Below, one piece after another: positions 14,214-27,700 of a stretch of 64,000 nt of DNA. The stretch comes from Brugia malayi (taxonomy: Eukaryota > Nematoda > Chromadorea > Rhabditida > Onchocercidae). The notes below the pieces were generated by a model, which did no database searches, was not told the origin of the DNA, and worked only from the letters and a program-made list of their open reading frames with translations. The DNA lies in assembly GCF_000002995.4 (NCBI RefSeq), contig NW_025062475.1, forward strand, positions 806,001-870,000, given 5' to 3'. Position numbers and translations under genes: made by a program. How positions within the stretch are numbered: position 1 is the first letter of the stretch; each line of letters opens with the position of its first letter.

Positions 14214-14410
14214 TTGAATACAGTACAATTCATTATTGTTAATGATAAGTGATGAGAGGTAATAAATGTTAATTGTGGTTGATTAGTAGTGGACAGATGG
14301 ACACATTTGGTTAACATGCGAATGGACAGACAGCTTTTCGATGGGAGCGGTAGCAAGGACAACTGACGAAATTGACACCTTTGGAAGTTGTGTTTACTGC
14401 TCTCTGGATC

Positions 14411-14491
14411 TATGTGTGTATGTATGTATGTATGTGTGTGTGTGTGTGTGTGGTCTGTATGTATGTGTATGTATGTATGTATGTATGTATA
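14411..14491. repeat. (TG)n / (TATG)n microsatellite
   Basis: TGTG and TATG units on the plus strand, the complement of the CA/CATA array about 200 bp to its left. Confidence 0.9.
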
Positions 14492-15380
14492 CTGGAATTT
14501 TGTTTTATGAATGGTAGTATTTAGGTGGGCAATTCGATAAATTTTGCATCTTATTGGTTGCTTTAACATCTAAAAGGGGGTGGAGTAGGGGAAAAATCTA
14601 TTCAGTATGGAAATAAAAAGATAGGGAAAGAGGGAGGGAAATTTTTAGTAGGAGGGCGGGGAAATGGGTAAATTTTAGGAGGTGGGCATCTAGATAGGTA
14701 ACAATGGGAAAAGGGTGGAGTGGAACGGCTAAAGATAGCAAAAAAAAAAAAAAAACCCTACCTAAGATAAGCTGGGAACTGTTGCTCCACTGATATATTT
14801 CTCTGCTTGCTACTGCTGTTTGGTGCACTTACTTTTTGCTATTGCTTGGGCATAACTTGGGCGGTACCATTTTAACCCATCCCATTTCTCATTACCGCTA
14901 ACACCAATACCACACCTTTACTACCATTGCCACCACTTGCTAACCACTTGCTACCATTATTCGACTACCACCACAATTAATATTGTCATTGTTTAATGAA
15001 ATTAAGATTTCAAACTTTTTTCCTTCTTTTCGAAAATTATTTCTTCTTTTTTTTTCATATCTTTTCCATATTTGCAAATGAATTTGTTCATTTTTTTTTT
15101 TCTAATTGTCTAAATACTGTCATTCAATATTTTCGTCTTTTTTTGATGTGAAAAGTACTATAAATCAAAATTGTTAAATTTGCACCCTAAATATTTGTTA
15201 GGTTAACTCAATTTAAATTTATTAACGAAAAGAAAAAAAATTTTTATGTAAAGTATTTGTAAATGTAACATTTACTTTGATAATAAAAAGTAAGAAAAAA
15301 TGCTTATTACGGCTTATTACGTGATACGTGTGGGATTGAATGATAGGGTAATAAGGTGATAAAGTGATAAGCTGATAGGA

Positions 15381-15918
<538 letters not shown>

Positions 15919-18185
15919 ATTTTTGCTAGCAACTTTTATAGGATACGGTATGTTATATTATATTATTTGCATCAATCAGAGGTCAGTGAAGAAATTGTGG
16001 AAAGTTACTTCTTATACTGTAATAATACGAGAAAATGAGACGGAAAGTTAATTTTGACGTACGTGATTATAGATGGAACAAATTTTCGATATTGCTTTTT
16101 AACAGATTTTTATGCATGAAGATTTAGTCAATATAATTAACATAAACTGACGTGTAAATATCTTTTAAGTAGCTTGTCTTTTAGGCTTAATTTATATGAT
16201 AATGTTATAGATTAGTATAAATATGATAAGTGACGTATCTATTGCTAAGCGTATACGAAGTCAAGCAATTTAATTGACGTAACAGACGTGTTACTTAAGA
16301 TGTACTTTGTGTTTACCTATGTTAGCATTGCTAAAATAGGTAAAATTAACCGGATAGGATATAAAAATGCCTATATATGCTAATAAACCAAGGTATACGG
16401 TAATGCTATCAATCACCATGATATACATAGCATATTTTAGTTATGTGGTAATAATGGTGCAACAACGGTACCTCGGTGTCACAACATAATATTATAATTG
16501 TACACAGCGCTACAACATTAAATTTTAGGTATGCGGTAATGTTGGTGCAACAATGGTACCTCGGTATCACATCATGGAAGCATAGTTCATTTTTCCAAAT
16601 TTCCATCATTGATATTGGGTATGATTTAAAATTAAATAATGAGTGGTACTTATAAAAGATAAACATCGATTATTTATTATTTGATTCAAATTGTAATTAA
16701 AATGTTTTTTGGTAAAGCATATATTTAATTAAGATATATTGAATTTTTGAATGATAAAATAAAATGTAAATGAAAATGATAAATTGCATTGGTATATTTA
16801 TACTTTATATATAAGTATGGTAAAATGAATTTATATAATTATTTATTAATTAAATATATTCACTGTAAATATATTAATTGATTATTTATGTAATCAATTA
16901 CTAAATTTCACAAATTTATCAAAAACTTCAATCAATATTGTACTTTTTTTTTCTCCTATTTCGCTATGCTTTTATTGTGTGTGCATTGATTGACTGATTT
17001 CATTTTTTGATTTCCTGGAAAACTATTTCTGCAATCCATTACAATAATATTTATTACTGCATTTTATTTTAATTATAATCACTAATATATAGAATAATAT
17101 TTATTATATATACAGTTAGTAGTTGTAGATTTTAATTTGATTATTAATAAGAAATTATAATTCTTTATGCAAATTTAAATTTGAAATTTATCTAATCTAT
17201 GTTAAGAGAAATGTTTCAAGTAAGGTTTTATTTTATTTTTATTTTTTAAATTATTGTCATCTTTCTTCTTTCCTTTAAAATTCCCAAATTTCAGTATTGA
17301 CATTTTTCTTCTAAAAAAACAATTTAATAAGTTAGCTTATAAATAATAGAGATAGAAGAAATTTGTTGCTTCAATATGCTAACAATAGTTGTCTTTAATT
17401 AAAATAATTATTTAATTTACTAAATTATCTAAAATATAAGTAATTACTTCATTTTGAATTACTAATACTATTAAAGGAAATGAACAAAGTAACATTTGTG
17501 TTCCTCTTTTCCGTTCAATTTAATTGCATTTCAAAAATATTGGAAAATTTTGTTATTACTACAAAATTTGATTAAGCAATCAAATTGATAACAAAAAAAA
17601 AAAAAATTGTAATTTCAAAGAAATTTGATGAAATTTTGATATATATATACAATGATGTTAAATGAACTCATCGATTTTCTTTCCGCACATTCTTCTCATT
17701 TTTGCAATGTTTCAATTCGTAGATATTTGATTACTTTGTAAAATCATTTTAATTTTCAACAATCTGTTACACATACATTTAATATGGATGTATATATTAT
17801 CTGTGTATGTGTGTGTATGTATTAATACCGTAATTTCATCAATAATTAAATAAAATTATACGGCACTTGTTTACTGTATTACAAAAATTATTTGAATTAA
17901 AATTTAAGTAAGTATCCTTCATTTTAGTCTTACTATTATTACAATGAAAAGCTATCATGTAGAATATAAATAAAATTGATTATATATACATATATGCGTA
18001 TAAAACTGTTTATTGTTAATTCTTGAATGACACTTTTTCGCGAGTAATTCAAGAAGCGACAGGCGACAGATAACTGTACCATCTGTTTTTTTTTTTCGTA
18101 TGAAATGAAAAAAAAAAAAAGAAAAATATAGCTCATTTGCCTGTGTATTACTTCAACCCATCCGTCATCATTAACAAACTCATTT

Positions 18186-18729
18186 TTATTGACATAACAT
18201 CGAAACTTCTGTCAAAATGTAACACCTACAGGACGATTGGCACGATCGAATTAGATCTGATTTAATTGCGACATATTTCTGGTGTGACAACAAGTTTTTA
18301 ACACCATATGGTGAAGATTGTCGTCGATTCAGACGCTTTAAGTGAAAGATAATCGATGTTAAAATGTCAACATAGCGTATCATTTTTTTTTTTTTTTTAA
18401 ATGAAGAAAAAGAGGAGTATAAAATTTTCTTTTTGATGAAAATTTTTTTGAAACTTTCATGAATTTACTAGAAATTTTGCTAGATTTAGATTTACTTTTC
18501 TAATGGTTACGTCAAATGTTTGAACAATTATTGAGAAGCGTTTATATCAAAATCTGTGATAATATAATGCATAATAGAAGGATGACGCATAACACTTAAT
18601 CATCCTTGTGATGAATACTTCATCCGGTTGAAAACAATAAAACAAAACGAAGAAACGAGAAGTAAGAGAAAGTTGAACATGAAGCAAAGTGCAGAACAAA
18701 ATAGCTTTAACGAATGCAGAGTAATTCAA
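18186..18729 (-). CDS. Candidate small secreted peptide gene (unresolved, strand uncertain)
   Basis: Two G+C-balanced open patches stand out here. Minus-strand reading: exon 18619-18729 encodes 37 residues starting MNYSAFVKAILFCTLLHVQL, which looks like a signal peptide, and ends at GAA|GTATTC. An exon at 18186-18335 would join in phase and give 49 residues with dibasic sites and four or five Cys, ending CAA TAA with AATAAA overlapping the stop. The acceptor (TTAAAG) is poor for a worm. Plus-strand reading of the same patch: after ACCTACAG at about 18231 a frame DDWHDRIRSDLIATYFWCDN... runs to a TGA at about 18343, also protein-like. I recognise neither product. This is a flag for an exon on one strand, not a firm model. 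Confidence 0.2.
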
Positions 18730-19313
18730 ATTATTTGTGCTAAATTAAACTAGATGATTTTGAGCCTCAATATTTCTGTTAGTTAAGGTTTGGAGTATTT
18801 CGCCCAAATATTTTGGCCGTTAAAATAATTATTTCAATAGTGACTGCTAATAATACAGTATTTCAAGGAATTATTTCATAGAATGGAATTGATATCAAGA
18901 AAAAAAAAAGTTGCAAAATAGTAAAACAGTAACAATAAAGCAAAAAAAAAAAACAAGACTTCATCCACTAAACTTACATTGACCTTTACCTATTTCTTTT
19001 TTCTTTATCTCCATTGAAAAACTAAAAATCATTATAAGCACAAACCTCCATGGTAGCTAATAACCTTAACAGCAATTCATAAAGCATTAGAATAGTATTC
19101 AATAGAAATTTTCTTATCAGCTTTTTTTTTTTTTTTTCAAGTATGATCAGAAAATGAGCAATTCTAATTTGGATCTTGTTTCACAAATCACAAATAAAAA
19201 TAAGATAAGAAAAACAATAATAATAATTTGAATCTTGTTTCATAAAAAAAAAAAAACAACTTAAACTCTCCATACCCCTCTCCCCTAATATCTACATATA
19301 CAGACTTAAAATT

Positions 19314-22300
19314 TCAATCCTGAATAAGTAAACCAATCAATGCATGTAAAGTCGAACAGTTTTGTCCATCTATGTATATTAAATTTTCGTTTTCATTCAT
19401 AAATTCCATATTTTGCATGTTATCACATTCTATACTCAGTTCCTGAATATTATGAACTGTTGACACAACTTGCATATCTTTTGAATCATCAATTCCAGAC
19501 TGAGAATGATTATTCGTGATGTTATCCACATTATTCGATATCATTGGTGATGTAATCATTGAGTCCTCCTTCTTCTTTACTGATAATAATGAAGATGATG
19601 AAGCACGATCAAATTCTCGCAACAATGCATAGATATTTTTGATGCGTAGTGTTTCACGACCAACTTTACTTTCGCATAACTGTAACAAAAATAAATTCAA
19701 AAAAAAAAATAAATGAATAAATAAAATGATAAGACAAGATAAAATAACAAAATTTGGAGATGAATAAATTATTTTAAATCATTTGAATAAAATATATTTA
19801 ATAAAAATAACATGATTTAATAAAAATTTTTACATGTAACATGCAATATGGTCATCTGTAACGTAAAATTGAAATATGAACTGTATTAAAATTGTGGATC
19901 AATTTTTCAAGAAATTTATATTACATTATTTTCATTAAAGAAAAAGTCAAATGTGATCTACAAGGTATCCATTCTTTATCAGTTATCCGTTTTTTTTTCA
20001 ATGCTTTAGTTGCAATTTTTCCAAATGTAAACAGATTAAGCATAGAATAGTAGAATAATAAATCTAATATTTGAGAAAGTCAGAAATCGAAGTACGCATC
20101 AATGTATACATTTGGATTTTAATAAAATCTAAAAGATTGTATTTCTTTCTTCATAATTTAATTCCCATTTGTTTTTAATTTTTTCGACTTCTGACTTTCT
20201 CAATGACAAATAGTAATATTCTGCTTTAGAAATGCTTAAAATATCACGGAGGAAAGAAAACTTTGCAGAATACGAAAAAAAAAAAAAAAAAAAACTCGTT
20301 CAGTAGATATAACAAACGATATTATCAATTTTCCATAAAATTTTCATCGTCGGCATTGATTCTAATATTTGGAGGAAAATATGAAATAAGATGAAAAATA
20401 TCTTAAAAACAGTAACATTTTATATGTTAAGAAAAGTAAATAATGCTGTTGAATTATATGTTCGGGAAAATTCTTGTGTAATCATCGGACAATGAAAGCA
20501 ATGATAGCACCAAATTTTTCTATCTCACATTCTTTCCCGATTTCTTAATACAAGATTTGAAGATTATTTTTGGAATATGTGAATTACGAATAGTGAAATC
20601 GTTATTCACAAATCATAAAGGTAATGATATTGAATCGAATAACATTGATTTATTAAAAAGATAGAAGCTAAAATGATAAGTGATAACGATGATAACTAAA
20701 ATATGAATTATCAATAGAGTTAGCTGAATAACTTTCAAACAAAATAACACATTTGCATACATCAACAATTTTGCACTTTTATCCATGTATTATTATTATT
20801 ATTATTATCATCATCATCATCATCATCATTATTATTTGCTGTCATCATAAAAAAGAAAAGAAAAAAAAAAAAAAAAAACGGAAACGAAATAGTATCATCA
20901 ACAATAAAAATGTGTGAAAGGAAACGAAGAAATTGACAGACTGGTTCCTTTTTCCTCACTCCTATTTATCTTACCTTTATGAGTTGCTAATTTGTTAAAA
21001 CGGAAAACTGAAAAAAAAGAAAAAAAAAAAAAAAAGAAAAAAGAAAAAAGGTTAAACTGTGCGCTAATTGACAAATAACATGAATTTTCCGAATAAAAAG
21101 GGGATGCTGAATAATTCAATATTTGTAGTAATGTTTCGTCGGTTCCTTCGCATTTTTCTATCATCATCAATGGTACTCTTTTGATTCTCAGACATTTCAT
21201 TCTTCATTAAAACTAAAAACTCTTTTTGCACCAAACACAGTTATAACCGTCAAATATTATCCATAATAATTTAAATATTAGTATTGCAGATTGCAACTTG
21301 CAATCATATCTATATCTATATAAAACTCCTATAAATAAAATTAAACAAAGTACAGAATTTCACAATTTTCAGTATGAAATAAATCTATGAAAACTTCCGC
21401 ATAATCGAAATACAATGCATGTATGCGAATTAAAATTAAAGAATTCAAATTTTAATGAAAAATGAATAAATGAAATAATGAACAATACTATGCCATTAAT
21501 TATGTAAAAAATAGAGGTAATATCAAAAGATAAAACTTCTTAAATAATAGTTTAATTTTATCTGTAAATAGTTATTTAACGCTAGTTGAATAAAAAGATG
21601 TTATTCTTCACCTCGTAAATTACTATCTTGGTTTTTCTTTTTCTTTCTTTTTTTACCAGAATAAAAGTTGATTAACAGCAAATTTCGTATTACAAAAATT
21701 GACAAGAATTCTATCGTTAATTTACTATCATATTTCTTCGCTCGTTTTATCTTTAGCAATTTCATTATGGTTCTTTTTAGTGTTATATTTCATTAGAGAA
21801 TTTTCGAAAGAAAAAAAAAAAAATTACCTTTTCCTCGCTCATTAATAATTTCAACGGATGAGTAAGAAACAAAAAACACATACAAAAAAAAAAAAAAAAA
21901 AAAGAAAAGATTAAAAAACAATCATTGAACATCCAAAAGAATTTAAAAAGTTATAGAGAGAGAGAGAGAGAGAGAGAAAAAAAAAGGTGTTAAATCAATC
22001 GTTTTAGTTTCTTGTATCTTCTTGATTCAATAAAATTTTCCTGTCCTTCAACTCTTCTCTTCCTTTAATTATCCTTACTAAAGAAGTGAGAAATTGTGAA
22101 AATTTATTCATTTTTTCTTTCAAAACCTAAACATACTCCTCCTATATATCGCTTCTGTTGAACCACCCGAAATGAACAATTTTTCATTTACATGAACAAG
22201 AAATTTGCACCTCCAAATTTGATTATTTTTCATTCAGCACAACAATTTTTGTTTTATTTGTATCTCGTATTATTTCTTTTTTTTTTTTTTTCTCTTTTCT

Positions 22301-24655
22301 TTTCAGCCATCAAATAATACTGGTCTATTAAAACGCCACTCAGCAATATCACTTGTCTTCAACACCTTCTTCAACACCCGATTCATCTCAAAAAAAAAAA
22401 TTACTTCAATTCCCTTTGAACTCTTTCATTCCATACCCTACTTTAGCATTCAACTTTCTCCTATCATCTTGTTTCCTAACACCTTCTCTTTCGTTTATTC
22501 ACCCTATTATTTACAATCTTTTCCTATTTTCACAACTTTTTTTTTTTTTTTTTTCGCCATCTTTTTCCTCTTTTGGTACATAAATAATCAAATAATCTTT
22601 TTAACTTATCGAAATTTGTCCTTCCGTTAAATCATAAAAGTCTACTACTGAAAACACTAAAATACTATCGTGAAATGAAATGATGGTGCAAAATTATCTG
22701 GAACCATCGTTACTCCTCTTTTCCTTTTACTACAATAAATATGATTAAAAAAAATTTTTTTTTTTTTTTTAAAAAGAAAAAACCTTGGATAGAAAAAATT
22801 GTCAAAAAAAAGTATAATGTAATTTTAAACTCAAAAATTGGTACCAATGGTATACATGCAGTCTTTCCTGTTGTGATATCATCGATAATAAAAGAGTTAA
22901 GCAAAATGACAGCTGTAAGTCTTTTATTACTATTGATACTGCAACTAATCATTGTGATATTATCTTTGCTACTATGGAAAAAAAAAAAAAAAAAAAAAAC
23001 TTCAAGGGTAATATTTAAATATATTTAAAACGATGCAAAATAAGTTAGTGAAAAAGGATGATATATCAGTGAAAGTATAATCTATCAATGATAAATTAAT
23101 AAACACTATGAATTATTAATAATACGAATATAGATTTAATGATTTATCAAGCTATATAATATTAAATACTTACTGATGATTTTTGAATGAAAAGATAGCT
23201 CTTTTTACATATTACTATAATCATAAAACTAAACAATTTTGCTGAAATAATCCAAAATATCTGTTTCTATGTTCACAAATAAATAATATTTGTCCAGCAT
23301 ATCATTAGCCGTTGTCTTCTGAACGTTATTTCAAGCTTCTTATCTAACGCCAGAAGCAATTAATTGTCAACTTATTGTAAACTTCTTGTCGGCATAACCT
23401 ATGATCGTCTTTCTAATCAAAATATAAACAACTTAATTCAACTCAGTGATAAACTTTGCCTATTCTAACAATAATTCCTATAACTATAGCTTTATTTCAT
23501 GAAGGGATCTGCAAAGATCAATGTTATATAGATAAATTTATGAAAAGTGTGTCCGGAAAATTGATATTCAATGTTGTGAATAGTTATTTGACAAATGATT
23601 TTATTGATTTCAACAAAATTTAAAGTTCACAATTTTTTTTTTTTTTTGAATTAGACTAATCTCGCATAAAGAATCTAAATTTTAGTAAATATGTATCCTT
23701 TCACAGCAAATCATATTTGTCGGCATTGAGGGAATCAGTATTACTGAATTATAGCCATCATTTTATCATCACTCTTATCACTTATTTTATTATCACAACC
23801 ATTAACATTATCATTACTCCTCTCATTATGCTTATTATCCCTGTTGCTATCATGATTAATTATAATCAATATTATCATCATTATAAGAAGATCTATGCTC
23901 TCCCTTTTCGTCATTTTTTTTTTCAAACAAAATTTGTGGTAAATTTGAGAAAACAGAAAAGCGCAAGCATCAAAGTGTAAAGTCTAACAAAAAGCGCTTT
24001 TGTCAAAAGTTGTTGTGAGCAACAACTTTTGGAATTTGCCAGAGACAAGAGAGAGAACACCGAAACAATCCATTATATAAAAATCGGTATTTTCTTTATT
24101 CCTTTCTCAAGTATTTCTGTCAATTTATTTTGCAAATCTGAAGTTACTGAAAGAACTAGTTTTACCATAGAAAATGTATTAAAGGTAAACTGTCAGGTTG
24201 CAGATGAAATTTGAGTAAATGCTATCAGCTCGAGCTCAAGTGCTTCTCTCCTTTTCTCCTCTCACATCTCCATTATAACACCATTATCTTACTGAAGTAG
24301 ATATGCTTCCTGACAATAATCTAGTAAATCTTCAATACAAACAAAACAAGACATATGAACGAATGGACCTCTCTCTCTCTCTTTCCCTCTCTCTTTCCTC
24401 CTTCAGTTTTTCCATTCTTAACGATAGCTTTATTCAGTGTTAAAATATTAAATTTTTAAGCAAACGTCTAAATTCTTAATTTAAATCAAATCCTATGAAA
24501 AATTGTCTGATATCCTAACAACTATTTATCCTACAGTACACTTCTTTTCTCTCCCTGATATTTTAATGGAAGACAATTCGCCATTATGAAAATGATTTGG
24601 GAAGAAAAAAAAAAACATTGTCAGATAAGAACCAATGTTAAAATAATAATGTTAA

Positions 24656-24706
<51 letters not shown>

Positions 24707-27700
24707 TTAACCAATGTTAAGTATCATTTTATTCAATTTGTGAACTGATGTTATATGGTAATATGAAAAGTTAGTCGTAAATTCATAAGTAATACCTAAG
24801 AAATAAGAAAGTATCGAAGTAAAAAATTATTCCACAAAGAGAGATACAAAATCCAATCTTTAATCAATTAAATAAAGTGTATAATCAAAATCTAGGTCTA
24901 ATATATATGATCAAAAAACAGAAAAAAAAGAAAAGAAAAGAAAAACAACTGATAAAAAGATGAATTAATATCTGCTTTTTGGAAGTTTATTTACAAAATA
25001 TGCGATAATTTTTCTTCACAGGTTTTTCTAAAAATGAATCATTCCATTTGGAAAAAATACAAAAGAACAAGAAGTGAATCTCAATAAAAAATATAGATGA
25101 TGATCAATGATATTCACAAATATGGCTGATCTTCCCTTCTTTATTATAATGCTACAACATTTCGACATCTTTCTAACATAAAGTTGTTTTGGTCAAATGC
25201 TTTAAAATGAATATAAACTGATGGTAAATAATACTCAATTTCCAACAAGAAAAATAACACCAAAACTATTGAAATAAATGACAATATGATTTCTAAATGT
25301 TCGAAAATAACACTTCGATGAGTTAGCTATATTATTACTGAGAGCAAAAGTACACTTAATACACGCATCTTATTTGTAATAGCAAACGTAATAATAGTAA
25401 AGAACAAATTATTAACTTCAACTTAAACATGAATTAAATTTTATATGTTACATGCTAATATTATTACCATTATTGGTTCCAGTTTAATAATTAAAACCAT
25501 TTCATGGCTTAATATTACCTGCTTGCTAATTTTTAGTTTAAATATTAATATTACCAATACAAGCTATTTTACAGATAATAAAACAAAACCATTCCAAATT
25601 AAGATGTAAAGAATTATATCGGAAAAACTGATGCATTATTGCACTAGTTTTTTTTCTACTATATTATTATAAACTATCTGTAATTTATTGTAATTGTTTT
25701 ATAGAAATATACTCACCTGATAGAGTGCTTCGACAACTTTAGTTGTGATTGAAAAATCTTGACACCGGTGACCTTCATAGTATTGCAATTGAAGTGGTAA
25801 CTTTTCAATCTCATCATCCTTCAAATTATCATTTATGTCAGCTAACGGTTTCAACAGTGTGCTCAAAAATTCATCATTTTTATCCAGAAGTATCGAATGG
25901 CAACCTGAAAAATATATAATTTACTCCTTATTCAAAATTTAAAACAAATAGTGAAAAAAGAAAACAACCAAAGCTAATCGTTTTCAGACTGAAAAAAGAT
26001 TTTTTTTTCCTTAATTTATAGAAGAATGAAATTTTATGCTAGATAAATAAACAAAAAAAAAAAAGCAAAGTTTTTATTCCGTGATAAATTTAAGGCTAAT
26101 TTGGAACATTTATGCTAATATAACATTGCCAAATATGGTAATGCCAACTCTACACAGTTTCGTGCATTCTTTAATGAGCGTTATCAATGATAACATAAAT
26201 GGAAAATGATCAGTGACATAAAACCTAGAAATCTGATAATAAAGAAAATAATGCTAAAGCTGCATTTCAAGAGGGATGATGATAGATAAATGACTGTTGC
26301 ATTATAATTATAATTTTGAAATATTCGAAATAAATAAGCAAAATTGAGAATGACATATTTATAAGCAATTAATGTTCTGCTATATTGTGGTCTATTATTG
26401 TTATCATTATTAATATCGCTATCGTTACTGCTATCATTCGTACCATAATATCATTGGTATCATGAAACTGAATTTCTGAAAGTATTATAATCATGGAGAT
26501 GAATTAATAAAGGAAAAAATCAAGTCTACGTTATGTCATCAAGCAAAATTTAAAAATTGTCACCATTGAAATATATATATGCTATTATTCAATTTAATAA
26601 ATTAGTAAGTGTGTAAGTAAACTGCCTTCAATTATTAAGATGGCTTATTTCAATAATTGAAGAATCGCCAACAATGCATTTATTCCAAGTGTTGAACTGG
26701 ATATAATTATATGTGACGGAAGTGAAAATATGATGATTAGAGCATCAACATATCAACACTACTCAATAAACTTAAATATTCTGTCCATAAATTAAGGTAA
26801 ATTAAGTTCTTAACTTTGTGAGTTTGAAAAATAAACAAAAAATCAACTTAAGTACGGTACTACAAATGAGGATTTGATTTTTAAATTTCAATAATTATAC
26901 CCACTTTCATATATGGAGATACATTCCTAACAGTTCTTGTATTATCAAATACCTTGCAAGAATATTTTAATAAGTGTTATAGTATCAATAAATTTGCTAA
27001 ATTATCTAATAGACCAAAAATCAAATATTATTTTAACACAATTACAAAGAGCAAATTTCCATTTAGTCAATAATGATATAAACAAAAGACTTTAATCCCC
27101 TCTTCTGTGCTTTAATTCTATTGGCCTATCATTTTTAAAAATTCGACCCTGCAAGTTTACTAAAGAATAACTATTACTAACTACAATAAATAGTAATAGC
27201 AACAATAATGTAATCAAGAATAATAATATTTAATAAAAATAATAATAATAACGTTCATTAAAACGTAAATTTAATAGTCTGAGCCCATATGCTTACATTA
27301 TTTTGCAACAAAGACAATGGCAAATAATAATTAACTAGCAAACAAATCATTCTTTATCTTTCAACTAATCTTCATACCGTTATTGATGTGACTAATTTCT
27401 TACATTTAATATCATATTATACATAGATTTATTCTTTCTTATATGTAAATAAATATACAATAAATAATTTGAGCCCATATGTTTACATTATTTTTGCAAA
27501 AATAGACAAAAATAGGCTAGTTCCATTAGCTTGTCAATTTTTCATAATGCTACTTTTACTTTTGATAGTAGTACCGTATTTCAAGCAAATACCTCTTTGT
27601 TTTCTCCATCTTAACACTTTCCCTATTAAATATAACCATCAATTTATCAGTTGTGCCAAATGATTTGAAAGGTGAAAACAAAACAAAAAAAAAAAAAAAA

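Larger units (their letters stand above)
19680..25716 (-). other. HGH1 intron 5 (6.0 kb)
   Basis: Donor CAG|GTGAGT, acceptor GTTACAG. It holds an inverted repeat (20071-20203), adjacent palindromes (23990-24031), an (AAT)n array (24657-24705), (TTA)n(TCA)n near 20790-20830, CT tracts and a candidate plus-strand nested gene. The rest shows nothing I can call. Confidence 0.85.

Noticed and set aside
14123..14569. 148-codon minus-strand frame with Thr-His and Tyr-Val runs
   Set aside because: Driven by the CA/TG microsatellites.
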